Of a stretch of DNA of 64,000 bases, positions 42,757 to 54,747 are shown in pieces (the stretch's first letter is position 1; the number at the start of each line of letters is the position of its first letter). The notes below the pieces were generated by a model. The model did no database searches, was not told the DNA's origin, and worked only from the letters and a program-made list of their open reading frames with translations. This DNA is from Arthonia radiata. Its lineage: Eukaryota > Ascomycota > Arthoniomycetes > Arthoniales > Arthoniaceae. The position numbers were made by a program, and so were the translations under genes. Location: positions 1,935,018 to 1,999,017 of the forward strand of contig PSQN01000006.1 of NCBI GenBank assembly GCA_002989075.1, given 5' to 3'.

Positions 42757-44152
42757 CTTTGCGAGTCTTTGGTCTATCCGACCCGCTGTGAAAGTGGACA
42801 GGCTTCGTCTTGAAGGAAGTAAAATGATCTGGAGGCAACGAGGTCACGTTTTTTGCAGCTAGGCTTCCCAAACCGGAGATATGTGTAGACTAACTCCATC
42901 GTACGGAATTGGCAGGGGTAAGCGTGGGAACCAGATTCTATCTCTTTCACGTGAGTGCAATTCATCATGGTTCCTCAGAATTATCCATCGACGTCTATTT
43001 TCTCGTCGCCGTCATCTCAAAGACCAAGACCGAGATCGCACTGCTATGAGCTTTGGACACGCTGCCCTCGCCTGAGCCGGGCCGTTTTGAAGACGCAATG
43101 GTAAAAACTCATATAGTGCTCAAATGTCGTGACTATCGCATGCATACCACATTGTCGAGCATGAAGCGATCAGCGGCATTGTCGGGATACGCTATGATTC
43201 GTAAGCTGACAGGTAGCCAAGCTGTACCTAACTTCGTAAACACCGCTTTCGACTGATGCTTAAGCTCTGATCTTATGCTACATCATTCAACGCTATCTCC
43301 CTGCACCGTAATATACCCTTTTCACGCCAGAACAGTTTTCTTTAGTAACAACACTCCATATATGACGAATGATCCAGAATGGAGTACAAACAACACTTTC
43401 AAAGTATTGTGGTCTGTCCGCGTCTGCTTCACACTCTTTGCTTGACAAGAATACGGATAACCACCGGAAAGGCATTCTTGAGCCCGTGAGGAACAAGTTT
43501 GAAGTCATTAAAGCAATTCAGAGTACAGGTCACGACACTGCGGCCGGGCACAACTGGTAGCAGAAAGAACTAACACCACGTTTCGACAACCCTTTCTCCA
43601 TCTCTTTAATAGGCACGAAGCAAATAATCAAGAAGCAATGATGAAGTAAGCATCGCAGAACAACCTTGCGAAGGCTGGTTGAAAGCAGAACCGTGTCGGG
43701 TGCCACTGGCTCATCGAATATACGCCCTATCGTTGGTGGAGGCGGGACAACGGTAACAACTTCCAGTATACATTGCGCTAAATAGCTGATGTTCGATGGA
43801 AAAACCCGGATATGGCAGCATGGAAAGTGTTGTGCCATAGCCGATCGATCAGTTGATCAGCTCCTTGCCCAACGGCCGTAAAACATGTTCGTGGCCCTCA
43901 GATGACACGAGAATCTGCGAGCATGCAGCATAGGGCGTAAAGTTACGATCGTGTCAATCCGTAGTAAGCTTACTATTGCTACTAGACAGGTAGCTAACTC
44001 ATACCGTTATATAGATGCCATCAGATAGGTAGCCAAAGCATACTACTCTGCACAGTCCGATTCAGACCTATCTTTTCCTCGCAGCACCTCCAACACTACT
44101 GACACACACACGGCCTAATCACCAGCCTTTGCGAATACTATTGTCAGAGAAC
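42757..44152. other. Intergenic region
   Basis: About 1.4 kb upstream of BRR2 on one side and of the small-protein gene on the other. No supported gene. ORFs at 43053-43560 and 43530-43838 show nothing recognisable. Confidence 0.4.
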
Positions 44153-44536
44153 ATGGCTCCTCTCGACAGTCTATTCCCCAGATATATCTTCGTGAAAATC
44201 TACCCATCCTACGTGAGGTACCGTAAGTCAGCTCGCCCACGAAGGAACACTCTCTGGCCACACTTCTAACAGCCAGGTAAAGAAGCACGCGAGCCCTTCA
44301 TCGACGATATGCAGAAAAGGATAATGGGTGACTGGAAATACGAAAATAAGCATGAAAGGCTAAAGAATCCCAATGAACATATAGAGGCCGGGGCCAAGTA
44401 TAGAGATGGGGACGTAGCAAAACTGAAGGAGAGAATTCAATCCGAGGGATTTACGCGAGTGGGGATGAGTGGGTGGCCGGGACACCGGTATGAGATGTGG
44501 GCGAAGCCAAAGCGTACAGGGAACTGGTACAAGTAG
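44153..44536 (+). CDS. Unrecognised small basic protein, 109 residues
   Basis: I do not recognise it. Exons 44153-44222 and 44277-44536 join to 330 nt. The 54-nt intron has GTAAGT, a TTCTAAC branch-like site and an AG end, and joins YPSYVRY to RKEAREPFIDDM. The first exon (MAPLDSLFPRYIFVKIYPSY) has aromatic residues. The second is rich in Lys, Arg, Glu and Trp and ends KPKRTGNWYK. There is no signal peptide or clear membrane helix. The predicted protein is basic and probably soluble. The strong splice signals and the clean ATG and stop are the support. It could be a lineage-specific gene. Confidence 0.55.
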
Positions 44537-47219
44537 GATACAAAGTGGCGAAGCGCTGCAATGGAATACGTCGAACGTTGCGCTGGTATATTCGCACGTG
44601 CGAGAAGAGGTTTACTATGTCTGAATGTTATGTGAATGCTGCTGGCTTTAGTACTTGATCTGTGCTTCGATCTGTCTCTCAGACGATGTGTGCTCAAACG
44701 CTAGCGTGCGGATCAAGCAATTGTCCTGAAGCGAGCCGTTTTGGTCTCCATGCAGAGACACTGTACGGTGGGTGACTCCTGTAGCGACGCGCAAAATCCC
44801 GTCCATCGGGTTTATCGGGTTCGCTGATAAACCGGTATGCCGCCTGCCGTAGCAACTCTAGAAGCGACTTTGTTGTTCAGACGCTAGGAGAGACTTGATA
44901 AATAATCTTCGCTTGGAAGGACCCAATATCTCGAATACCACTGTTCGTCCAGTAGCACCCATCCCCTCGGCCTTACCTTTGCCAAGGGTTTAACTGAAAC
45001 GAACGCTCGCATGGACTATTGAATGCGGCGATGGAAGTACAACTGTCCATCATAAAAGTCTGCGGTTAGTCTGCAATTCAGGAGCCGGCAAAGGCAAGGT
45101 CGGAAGTGGTCCATACTGCCGAAAGGGCCTCAAAACTGCGCAAGAGTAGGATAAGTCATACGCAACGGCTCGCGGGTCACAACTGCTCACTTGATGCGAT
45201 CACTGCAGGCGTTCGAACAAGAGACAGCAAACTGATGATACAGACCGCATAGTTTGAAGCGGATCACGAAAGCTTGCTGGAATGACGGCTTGCACCGGTG
45301 AGGATGTCTTGATTGTACTAAGCGTGCAAGGGCGGTCCGCTGGTCATGTACGTCTAGAGTAGAGACTGTACTTTCTGAGCACCATGATGATGCAGAGTGA
45401 TTACGTCGACAAACCCTTACCCTCAGAAGAGCAAACGATAACTGATGAGCTGGTGTGGTGGAAAGTCATCAAAATGACGGGCTCTGCTGTTGTACGGGAA
45501 CGCTCTTCAGAGTGAGGAAATAAAGCATGAGGATTGTTCTGGCACGCCGGACAAGAGTCTGGGATTGTAGAAGGCGTGAACGCGGCGCTGAGAATCCTCG
45601 ACGATCCATCGGACCATTCTCCTTCTGACGGGAAAGCTAAGCCCCTTTGAGCTCCTCCGAATGTCGCCACTTGCCGAACTCGTCAGTGGTGAATCCGCCT
45701 CGGCTGAAGACGCTTCTCACCAACACGCCACAGACAAGGGGCATCAAGGTCAATATTTGCAGTGTTGGACTTCCCAATTTCCATCATCAGCAAGTCCACA
45801 AGTCTGGAGTTGCGGCGGACCAAGTATCTCCGGCGCGACATGCCGCCGGGGGAGCTGATCCTCCCAAGATGTTCGAAGGATGCAACATACGACATGACGA
45901 GGCTATCAAGTTTCATCGGCCGCAACAATGGCGTAACCAAGTCTCGTTAATCGACATTTGTGATCAAACAATGCAAAGTTGCCAGCCGCCAAAACGATGT
46001 CAAAAGGCATAGATCTTGCGCGCGCGCGCCCTCCCGAGAGACAGCTGTTGGTTCAGCCGACGAGAGCACAGCAATTCCGAGCTGACAATGATGAGGTCAG
46101 CGCTGCTCGGACGATCTTCAAGACAGCTTTGCGCAGCTCACGGTCATGACTTCGCAACGGTCCTTGCGTGCGCATGGTGCTCAGTGCGGAGGTGAAGCTG
46201 CCGATTTGATAGGGGCTGAAAAGGGAGTGCATGCAGAAGCGGCACGGGAGTCAGGACTGACAGCCGTCTTATTGGAGTGCCGGGCCAGCTGCCAGGCCCG
46301 AGGAGGCGTGCTGTGGAAAAGCATTGGCAGAAGCTCGAGATTGGGCCTGGCTGCCTTGGGCTAAAGCAGCCTCTGCTCGGCCCGGAAATCCTGCAACGCA
46401 ATAATCTCCCGTCAGCCGTTTCCCTTCTCGACCTTCATTCGCTCCCTCATCCTTGTTGCTCCATCACCCTTCCGGCTTTAGCTTGCCCAATGTACGAAAG
46501 AGGATTCGTATCTTGGCTGTCCATACGACCTTCCATCACCCTTCGCCCCGATGCCTTCCGCAAACGATATCACCGCCGTTAGCAGTCTTGCTTCTCACAG
46601 GCTCCTTGATCGGCGCCATGGCCCGGAGAGTTCAGAGCCATATCCACATGGTTGCCTCAAAGATACTTTCACCACACGCCGCAGACGCCGCACGCTCCAC
46701 AAACGTGTCTGTCCTACTCGTTGGTACTCGCCTGGTCGACGGCATCCGTAAGCTTTCAGCGTAGGTACGTTTCTACAGACTCCGAATGTGATTTTCTCAC
46801 CCTCATTTGTTCTCTTCTCCTGGAGCGCAGTTGTTTTTTCAGACTCGCCGTCACTAAGTGCTTTGCCTCTCCTTCATCACTTTCTAACGTCACTGCAACC
46901 TCGAATCCCATTCTCCTGACTAGGCGCACACCTTTCCCCCACCGATGCGACCTCGCCGCGTTTGAGGTTTTCTCCACGTGCGACTTGCGTTGAGGCTGCT
47001 CAGCTTGGACCACTCCATTCTTGACCTCCTTCGTCAAACCGCAGCCAAACGTTCTTGTACATTTACTTGGTGCTGAACATAGCTTCCACGCGGGTCTCTT
47101 TGTGGTTTCGAATATTCATCGAGTAACTTGAGACACCTGCGACGCATAGCAACGCCATGTGCGCTAAGCGATGAGCTCTGAAGACACTGCTGCACCTCGC
47201 CGTCGACCGCGACACGAAG
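44537..47219. other. Long gene-free interval, probable GPCR leader at its right end
   Basis: About 2.7 kb. No ORF shows a domain. A short alternating CG run lies near 46019-46030. From about 46400 the plus strand is pyrimidine-rich, with several short upstream ORFs (for example 46551-46751), which suggests a long 5' leader or promoter of the GPCR gene. Confidence 0.35.
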
Positions 47220-49236
47220 ATGGCACGCTCGTCTTTCAACGGGCTGTGCCCTCCGCCATTCCTTCAAGAGTCACTGTTCCCAGATGAAGGCTGTCAGTGT
47301 CGCCACCTGGCGGATATGAGTTCTGGTGCTAACATGAAGCCAGATACGCTTGGCCGTTACTGTGCAACCATAGCAGGCTTGGCCGGTGGTATGAAGCTCT
47401 GGGGCATCATGACCGCTAAGAAAAATTGCTGACTGGTCGAACAGGACAGTCTTGTTGCCTGCCATGTCCAGCTACCGACCTACTCTACCCAGACAGTGTG
47501 TAAGACTTAGGCAGGCTACCGACTTGCCGTACTGACCAACGACAGACTTCTATTCTCTCACTCGTATCGGTGGCTACATCAACGTCGTCGCCCTTGCGCT
47601 CTGCACGTTCATGATTATATCCTTCATATTCCTACCGACTGAAGCTACGCGACGGCACTATTTAAATTTCTGCTTGATTCTTTCCATCATGATCCTCCAG
47701 CTCGGATTTATCGTCCCGTGGGCGAGCAAGCCAGAGCAATGCTACAACGAGATAACGCCAAACAATGAGCGTACGAGTGGTGTATGTGCCTTCGGCGGCG
47801 CTCTCGTCGTTTGTGGAGGCACTGCTATCAACATGTGGATTCTGATCCGAGCCTTGTCCATGCATCTCCAGATCTGCTGGGGCATAGAACCAGGCAGGAA
47901 GTTCTTCTGGTCTGCGCAAGTAGCAGGATGGGGCTTGACTGTAGCTCTTCTGTCGACGGAGATGTCTGTGTCAGGGGTCAGCTTCCGGTTTGGCGATTAC
48001 TGCCATGTCAACTCGCATCTGTCGCTTGCAACTCTATGGGCACCACTTCTCACATTAGCCGGCATCTCTTTAGTGCTGCAGCTATCTACGTAAGTCGCAG
48101 TGACGGATCTCGAGGTATGCCCAGAAACAGCGCTGATACCGTCGAGCAGATTTGCGTACTGTCTAAATGTCTACATCAAGCATTCGTTTGCCTTGATGAA
48201 GCCAACCACAGAAAGCAGCCACGCAGAGTCCTCCACTACCAGCTTTCGATCCGCGAACGCCAGGGCCGTCTTTCGTCGGGTGAGGAAGGTTGTCGTGTAA
48301 GTTACTGTCTCGATGACTCTCAAAGAGCGTTTCTGTGTCGATTGCATACCTTCGGTCATGCCGAAGCATTGGCCGCAAGGCCATTCTCGCTCGCGGTGCC
48401 TGCATCAAGGAGGATGCCTCAAAAACTTAGCTTGCAAGGAACGTTGGACTGCTTGCTAACACGGGTATCTTTAGTCTACAGTGGAGAGGGTTAGCCATTG
48501 CGATTATTGGCGTTGCCGACGTCATTTTCTTCTCTCTTGTCTACACAATTCTCGATAACCAATCCACTCATGTTCTCGAAGATCCAAGCACGTTGATCTC
48601 CTGGCTAGAATGTAAGCCTTCGTTACTAGCATGTAATGCGGACTGCTGACAAGTACAGGTCTCGCCATCAGGCGAAACAAGAACGCATGCTTGAGCGAAG
48701 CCTCGCCTCTCGCTGTCGATGAAAGCTTACTGATTGCTGTGCTCATCATGCTAGCGGTCGTCGGCATCGAGGCATTCTTTTTGCTTTGTCGCTGGCAAAT
48801 GGTTACCGAATGGTTCAAGATGTGTCACAGGAAAGTCAAAAGCAGAAAGCTAAAAAGCGAGTTCGTTTCACTGGATGCCAGACGCCTCTCTGCGAACAGA
48901 GGCCACATCGAACTGAGCGATCTTCCTTCGCCAAGCGACAAGCAGCCTCATTATAGCTCGTCTCTTATGATGAGTCCCAACGATCGGATGAGCCCTGCCA
49001 AACTAGTCACACCGCTCACGCGTATCGAGAATACCAACTACCTCGACGAAGAAGATATGAGCAAAGAGACTCTCGAAGGGATCTATCATAGCCCTATCAC
49101 CAACTTCTCGCGGCCACGAGGAATGTCTGCGCGCTTCTCTGAAATGTCTGATGCACCTTCAATGTATACCGTGCGGTCCAAGAACGACTACTCCCGACAT
49201 CCTACGCTACCCAAAATTGACGACGAGCTACGATAA
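47220..49236 (+). CDS. Fungal GPCR of the Frizzled/cAMP-receptor-like group, seven exons
   Basis: Exons 47220-47292, 47344-47388, 47445-47495, 47546-48089, 48150-48296, 48475-48611 and 48659-49236 join to 1575 nt, or 524 residues. The Cys-containing extracellular start NGLCPPPFLQESLFPD leads to SCCLPCPATDLLYPDN just before helix 1. Seven helices follow, with FLPTEATRRHYLNFCL after helix 1, ALSMHLQICWGIEPGRKFFW around helices 3-4, SGVSFRFGDYCHVN in the extracellular loop, and RRVRKVVVLQWRGLAIAII entering helix 6. A Ser-rich cytoplasmic tail of about 150 residues ends the protein. Fungal members with this Frizzled/Smoothened-type membrane region are orphan receptors, probably for nutrient or surface cues. 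The donor of intron 2 has a close alternative three bases upstream. Confidence 0.87.
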
Positions 49237-50134
49237 GATAGGTCAAACCGACCGATGACGATCATTGACTGGGTGCTTCTACATGCATTCCTGCACTGCT
49301 GGAGAGCAATTTGAAGGGTCAAGCCCACATCTTTATTACGCTCAACAGATCGCTCAGGAACGAAGAGGAGGTACCAGGCCGACCGCATGTCTGACATCAT
49401 GCGTCGTCAGAACGAAGTTCAACGAAATGGCGATCGATGCTTGACACAACATTTGCAGACCGTCCTGCACTGGACAGCAAGCGTGAGAACGAAAGGAGAA
49501 AGGACAGTCTCGCACACAGAAACCTCTCACTGCGTGTGACAGTATGTACAGCATAGGCAGCTACGCTCGCTATGGCTGAACAACTAAGGACTCTGAAGTA
49601 GGAGAGGCGGACGAGCCACCAAGGCCTTCACTGTCCTCAGTAGACACCTCGACAAGAAGATATCAATCAGACACAGCCACTGTATATATAGACAAAAGCC
49701 TTTGTATGATTACGATGCACGACTTTGTATGGGAAATAATCTAGCTAGCTAATACTGACTTGCAAACATGGGTGGGCCACTGTCTTCTGAATGATCACTG
49801 ATGTCGGATGCAATCCTCGCCATCAACTCTCGTCATGTTTGAGCGTCTTAATACTGACGATCGTCCAATTGTGACGCCTGTAAAGGGCAAGTAGTATCAT
49901 AGAGGTACGGTGTGACCTCGAGGAAGAGGACACCGTGTCCACTTCCATTTCCATCAAATCCGTATAAGAAATTGCCTAATCGAGCCAGAACATTTTAAAT
50001 TACAATGGGTGTTCCCCAGCTTTCCACGATCACGTTTACTGTTTGCATTCACTCGTCTCGCCAAACCCTCAACAAGAAACTCTTTGGTGGTAGACCTTCG
50101 TCGTGATCTAGCGGAAGTCTCTACAGTCGCCAGC
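49237..50134. other. Intergenic region GPCR/calnexin
   Basis: 898 bp with no supported gene. It carries the calnexin promoter, including the palindromic element at 49927-49940. Confidence 0.4.
49927..49940 (-). promoter_or_regulatory. Candidate unfolded-protein-response element (HacA site)
   Basis: The minus strand reads CACGGTGTCCT, which fits the published HacA consensus CAN(G/A)NTG(T/G)CCT at every position. It lies inside the palindrome GGACACCGTGTCC, about 195 bp before the calnexin ATG. Calnexin is an expected target of this pathway. Binding is inferred. Confidence 0.55.
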
Positions 50135-52101
50135 ATGCGTTTCAGTCCCGCCTTCATCGCGGCGGCGGCCGCATACCTCGCACCTTTAGCTGTCGCTGAT
50201 GCTTCATCGTCCTCTTCCTCTTCTGCCTCGTCGAGCTCGGTGTCTTCGGCTGCGTTCTCTGAGGCTTTGAATAAGCCCACATTCACCGTGAGTCTTGCCG
50301 AGTCCGCCGAGCTGCCTGGGCATCGGTTGCGTGCTAACGACCTCTGCAGCCCACCCCCATCAATGCGCCTTTCTGGGAACAGTTCACCGACGACTGGGAC
50401 ACCAGATGGAAAGCCTCGCACGCGAAGAAGGAGAATGACAAGGACACTGACGAGGAATGGGCCTACGTCGGCAACTGGGAGGTCGAGGAGCCTACAACTC
50501 TGAAGGGTATCGAGGAAGATAAGGGTCTAGTGCTCAAGGACAAGGCTGCTCACCATGCCATCTCTGCTCAGTTTTCAAAAAAGATTGACAACAAGGGTAA
50601 GACACTTGTTGTTCAGTATGAGGTCAAGCTACAAGGTATGTTACAGCAAGTGAGCCAGTACGTGCGCAAAGACTACTAACACATGCAAAGATGAACTGCA
50701 ATGCGGTGGTGCATACATGAAGCTTCTCAAGGATACCAAGGCTTTGAAGCAGGAAGAGTTCTCGAATGCCTCGCCCTATGTCATCATGTTTGGTCCTGAT
50801 AAGTGCGGTACTACAAATAAGGTATGATGAGGTTGCGAATACTGCCTACAATCGTGAAGGCTAACATCTGCCGGCAAGGTTCACTTCATCTTCAAGCACA
50901 AGAACCCCAAGACTGGCGAATACGAGGAGAAGCACATGACTGGCGCTCCTTCGATCGTCAACGACAAGCTCTCACATTTGTACACGCTCGTTGTCAAGCC
51001 TGACAATTCCTTCGAGCTTCAGATCGATGGCAATTCGAAGAAGAACGGAACTCTGCTCGATGACTTTTCACCACCCGTCATGCCCTCCAAGGAGATCGAC
51101 GACCCTAAGGATAAGAAACCCGATGACTGGGTTGATGAGGCTAAGATTCCAGACCCCGAGGCCACTAAGCCTGAGCACTGGGACGAGGATGCGCCGTACG
51201 AGATCGAGGATATGGATGCCGAGAAGCCTGATGACTGGCTTGATGACGAACCCAAGATGATCGATGATCCTGAGGCTGAGAAGCCCGAGGACTGGGATGA
51301 TGAGGAGGACGGCGACTGGCAGCCACCCAAGGTCCCTAACCCCAAGTGTCAAGAGGCTTCAGGCTGTGGCGAGTGGAAGCGCCCGACGAAGAAGAATCCT
51401 GACTACAAGGGCAAGTGGAACCCACCGATGATTGACAACCCAGCGTACAAGGGTGTTTGGAAGCCCAGGAAGGTTAAGAACCCTGACTTCTTCGAGGCCA
51501 AGGACGTCTCTGCGTTTGAGCCCATGGGTGCTCTAGGTATCGAGCTCTGGTCGATGCAAGCCAACATGTGAGTAGACTCGGGCGTTTACCCTTCGAGCAT
51601 GTGCTGACATCTCCCAGTCTGTTCGACAACATCTACATCGGTCACTCAATCGAGGACGCTGCCAACATCAAGGAAAAGACATGGGACATCAAGTCCACCT
51701 CCGAGAAGGCTGAGCAGGATGCCAACAAGAAGAAGGCCGAGGCCGAGAAGCCCAAGAGTGCCACTGGACTGTCGTTCAAGGAAGACCCCGTCAACTACGT
51801 CAAGGAGCAGACCAAACTGTTCATTGCTCTCGCTCAGCAAGACCCTCTTGAAGCCGTCAAGACCGTTCCCGAAGTGGCTGGTGCCGCCGGTGTCCTCCTG
51901 ATCACTGTGCTCGCCGTCCTCCTCGGAGGCGTTGGAGCTGGCGCCAAGAATCCCCAGGTGCAAGAAAAGGCCAAGCAAGCGAAAGACAAGGCCGCCGAAA
52001 CCAAGGACAGAGCTGTCGATGCTGCTGCCAGCGGTGCGGAGAAGACCAGAGACGAGGTCAACAAGAGGACGACAAGGTCAAGCACCGCCGCCACTGAATA
52101 G
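50135..52101 (+). CDS. Calnexin, ER membrane lectin chaperone
   Basis: Exons 50135-50287, 50350-50635, 50691-50821, 50879-51567 and 51618-52101 join to 1743 nt, or 580 residues. A signal peptide ([20 protein letters not shown]) and a Ser-rich stretch precede the lectin domain ([10 protein letters not shown], then [11 protein letters not shown] and MFGPDKCG). The P-domain spans about residues 250-390, with repeats such as [13 protein letters not shown] and [12 protein letters not shown], then [17 protein letters not shown]. One transmembrane helix ([14 protein letters not shown], near 507-525) and a charged Lys/Ala-rich cytosolic tail follow. Known role: binding of monoglucosylated glycoproteins during ER folding. 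The upstream ATG at 50009 in the same frame is rejected because it would bury the signal peptide. Confidence 0.96.
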
Positions 52102-52493
52102 TTAACGAGATCTCACAGCAGTGCCAGCAGGCAGAAACTTCATCCAAAGATGAGAAAAGCATACAAATCAGGACGCCTGGAGTTGGAGCCAATGATTGTT
52201 AGCCTGTAATGTCCAGGTCGGAAACGAGGGTTGCTCTTTGCCGTAGCACGAACTTCGAGGGAAATGCAATACTGTTCAAATGCCCGTTCCCATTTACACT
52301 TTTCATCTCAACCCTCCCCTTCGTCGTCAAATCGTTAGGCAAGCCCGAACCCATTGGCGCACAGACCACAAGGATACATCCATGCCCCACACTTTGAGGA
52401 TTGCCGACGAAGCCGGACGTCATCCGAGCGAGCCGCAGTGCAAAAAGCTTCAGCGCTGAAGATTCCATTTACACCTGTCTTCTGTCGTACACC
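52102..52493. other. Short intergenic region
   Basis: 392 bp between calnexin and the dehydrogenase. Nothing is seen beyond presumed terminator and promoter. Confidence 0.35.
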
Positions 52494-54275
52494 ATGGCTT
52501 CTAGGAGCGCAAGTCGAGCCCTGCCTCGCTCTTTCACCACCTTAGCTCCCGTTCGGCCACGATCTGTCTTTGCCGGTGCAAGAATGTCTCGAGCAACACC
52601 GACCGCATCACGACGTATACACCAGACGACAAACCACCTCGCAGCAGCGGCGGCCGCCTCGACGACTGCTGCATCTACACCAACATCATACCAGACCACT
52701 CATGAAGCTCCATCACAAGTTCACAACACCCAAAACTTCCTCGATAATCGGTTCACGGCATCCTCCTCGCAGCAATGGATCGACCTTTATGATCCAGCAA
52801 CCAACAATCTCGTCACCCGTGTGCCTCAATCGACGGACGCGGAGCTCAAAGCTGCTGTGGACAGTGCTGAGAAGGCGTTCCCAGCATGGAAGGCCACCAG
52901 TCTGCTCTCCAAGCAGCAGATCATGTTCAAATTCGTCGCGTTGATCCGCGAGCACTGGGACCGCTTGGCCGCAAGCATTACTCTTGAGCAAGGCAAAACA
53001 TTCGCGGATGCCAAGGGCGATGTGCTTAGAGGTCTGCAGGTAGCAGAGACAGCATGCGGCATCACGACACAGCTTCAAGGCGAAGTGATCGAAGTCTCCA
53101 GAGACATGGAGACGCGATCATACAAAGAGCCGCTGGGCGTAACAGCGGCCATCTGCCCCTTCAGTACGTCCCATCACGTCTACCTCCGATCCACACATAC
53201 AAATAGCTGACACCACCCAGACTTCCCCGCCATGATTCCCCTCTGGTCCATCCCAGTCGCAACTGTCACAGGCAACACACTCGTCATCAAGCCCTCCGAG
53301 CGCGATCCCGGCGCCATGATGATCCTCGCCGAGCTCTGCGATAAAGCCGGCTTCCCGCCCGGCGTCGTCAATGTGATCCATGGCACAGCCAAAACTGTCG
53401 ACTTCATCCTCGACGAGCCCCGCATCAAGGCCGTCTCCTTCGTCGGCTCGAACAAGGCTGGCGAGTACATCTATCAGCGCGCGAGCGCCAACGGCAAGCG
53501 CGTGCAAGCGAACCTCGGCGCGAAGAATCATGCAGCGGTGCTGCCCGACTGCAACAAAAACGCTACGCTGAATGCGATTGCGGGTGCGGCGTTTGGGGCG
53601 GCTGGGCAAAGGTGTATGGCGTTGAGTACGCTGGTCATGGTGGGCCAGACGAAGGAGTGGCTTGGAGAGCTGGCGGAGCGGGCTAAGAAGCTGAATGTGA
53701 ACGGCGGGTTTGAGGAGGGCGCGGATTTGGGCCCCGTGATCAGTCCGCAGGCGCGGGAAAGGATTGAGGGCATCATTGGCTCAGCGGAGAAAGAAGGCGC
53801 GACGATACTGCTGGATGGGCGGGGCTACAAGCCGGAGAAGTATCCGAATGGCAACTGGATCGGCCCAACGTTGATTGCGGATGTGAAGAAGGAGCATACG
53901 TGCTACAAGGAGGAGATCTTTGGACCAGTGTTGGTGTGCTTGAACGTGGACACGCTGGACGAGGCGATTGAGCTGATCAACGCGAACGAGTACGGTAACG
54001 GCGTCGCGGTGTTCACGAACAGCGGCGCGACGGCCGGGCGGTTTCAGAAGGAGATCGAGGCCGGCCAGGTGGGCATCAATGTGCCTATCCCAGTGCCGCT
54101 ACCAATGTTCAGCTTCACGGGAAATAAGAAGAGCATCGCGGGTGGAGGTGCGAACACGTTTTACGGGAAGAGCGGCCTAAACTTTTATACGCAGACGAAG
54201 ACTGTGACGAGTCTTTGGCGCGCGGAGGATGCTGTGGGAAGTGCTGCCACGACGAATATGCCTACGCAGAGTTGA
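52494..54275 (+). CDS. Methylmalonate-semialdehyde dehydrogenase (CoA-acylating), mitochondrial
   Basis: Exons 52494-53163 and 53221-54275 join to 1725 nt, or 574 residues. A long Arg/Ser/Ala-rich presequence ([16 protein letters not shown] onward) indicates mitochondrial import. The aldehyde dehydrogenase fold (ALDH6 type) shows [35 protein letters not shown] and the catalytic Cys in GQRCMALS near residue 354. The Glu general base of ordinary ALDHs is replaced by Asn in AKNH, as expected for the CoA-dependent subfamily. The 57-nt intron joins AAICPF to NFPAMIPLW. Known reaction: methylmalonate semialdehyde to propionyl-CoA, in valine, thymine and beta-alanine/inositol catabolism. Confidence 0.95.
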
Positions 54276-54747
54276 GGTGACGCAAGTACTTTTAGCAGAT
54301 GATGGTATGTATATAGCAGGAGACCCTTCGAGCATAAGGACTCGCGCTTTCGTTCTTGGACGAACCGTGTTCTGTCTACATTGACCTGTCTACGCTGTGC
54401 TGTTTAAGGCTGTATCAACGTATTGAGCGGCTTGCGAGCCGAAAGACGACCTTGGACGTGCTCTTCCACAGCAGCGCGTTTCAACAGCCAAGTGTAATGT
54501 TCGCTTTCTTAGAACGACCCCGGCCTAGCTCGGTGTTGCATGCTAAGCTGCTCGCAAATAGCAAAAGGCAATTCTTCCAGCCAAGTCTCTTGTCCGTCTT
54601 CTGACGGTTTCAGGACAAGCTTGATCAGATGTTACCTGTCGAGGCCTCCATGTAGCTCCGCCTTCCTTAAGCGCCGGTGGGCGACGCAGCTTTACGCCAT
54701 GGCCTCTCATTCCCTGGACTGACATCTCTTCCATGCAACGCTAACAC
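54276..54747. other. Convergent 3' region
   Basis: 472 bp between the ends of two convergent genes. No gene, RNA or repeat is seen. Confidence 0.35.

Noticed and set aside
46006-46030. GCATAGATCTTGCGC shared with 56476-56490, and the adjacent CG run
   Set aside because: A 15-base match is expected once or twice by chance in 64 kb, and the flanks do not match.
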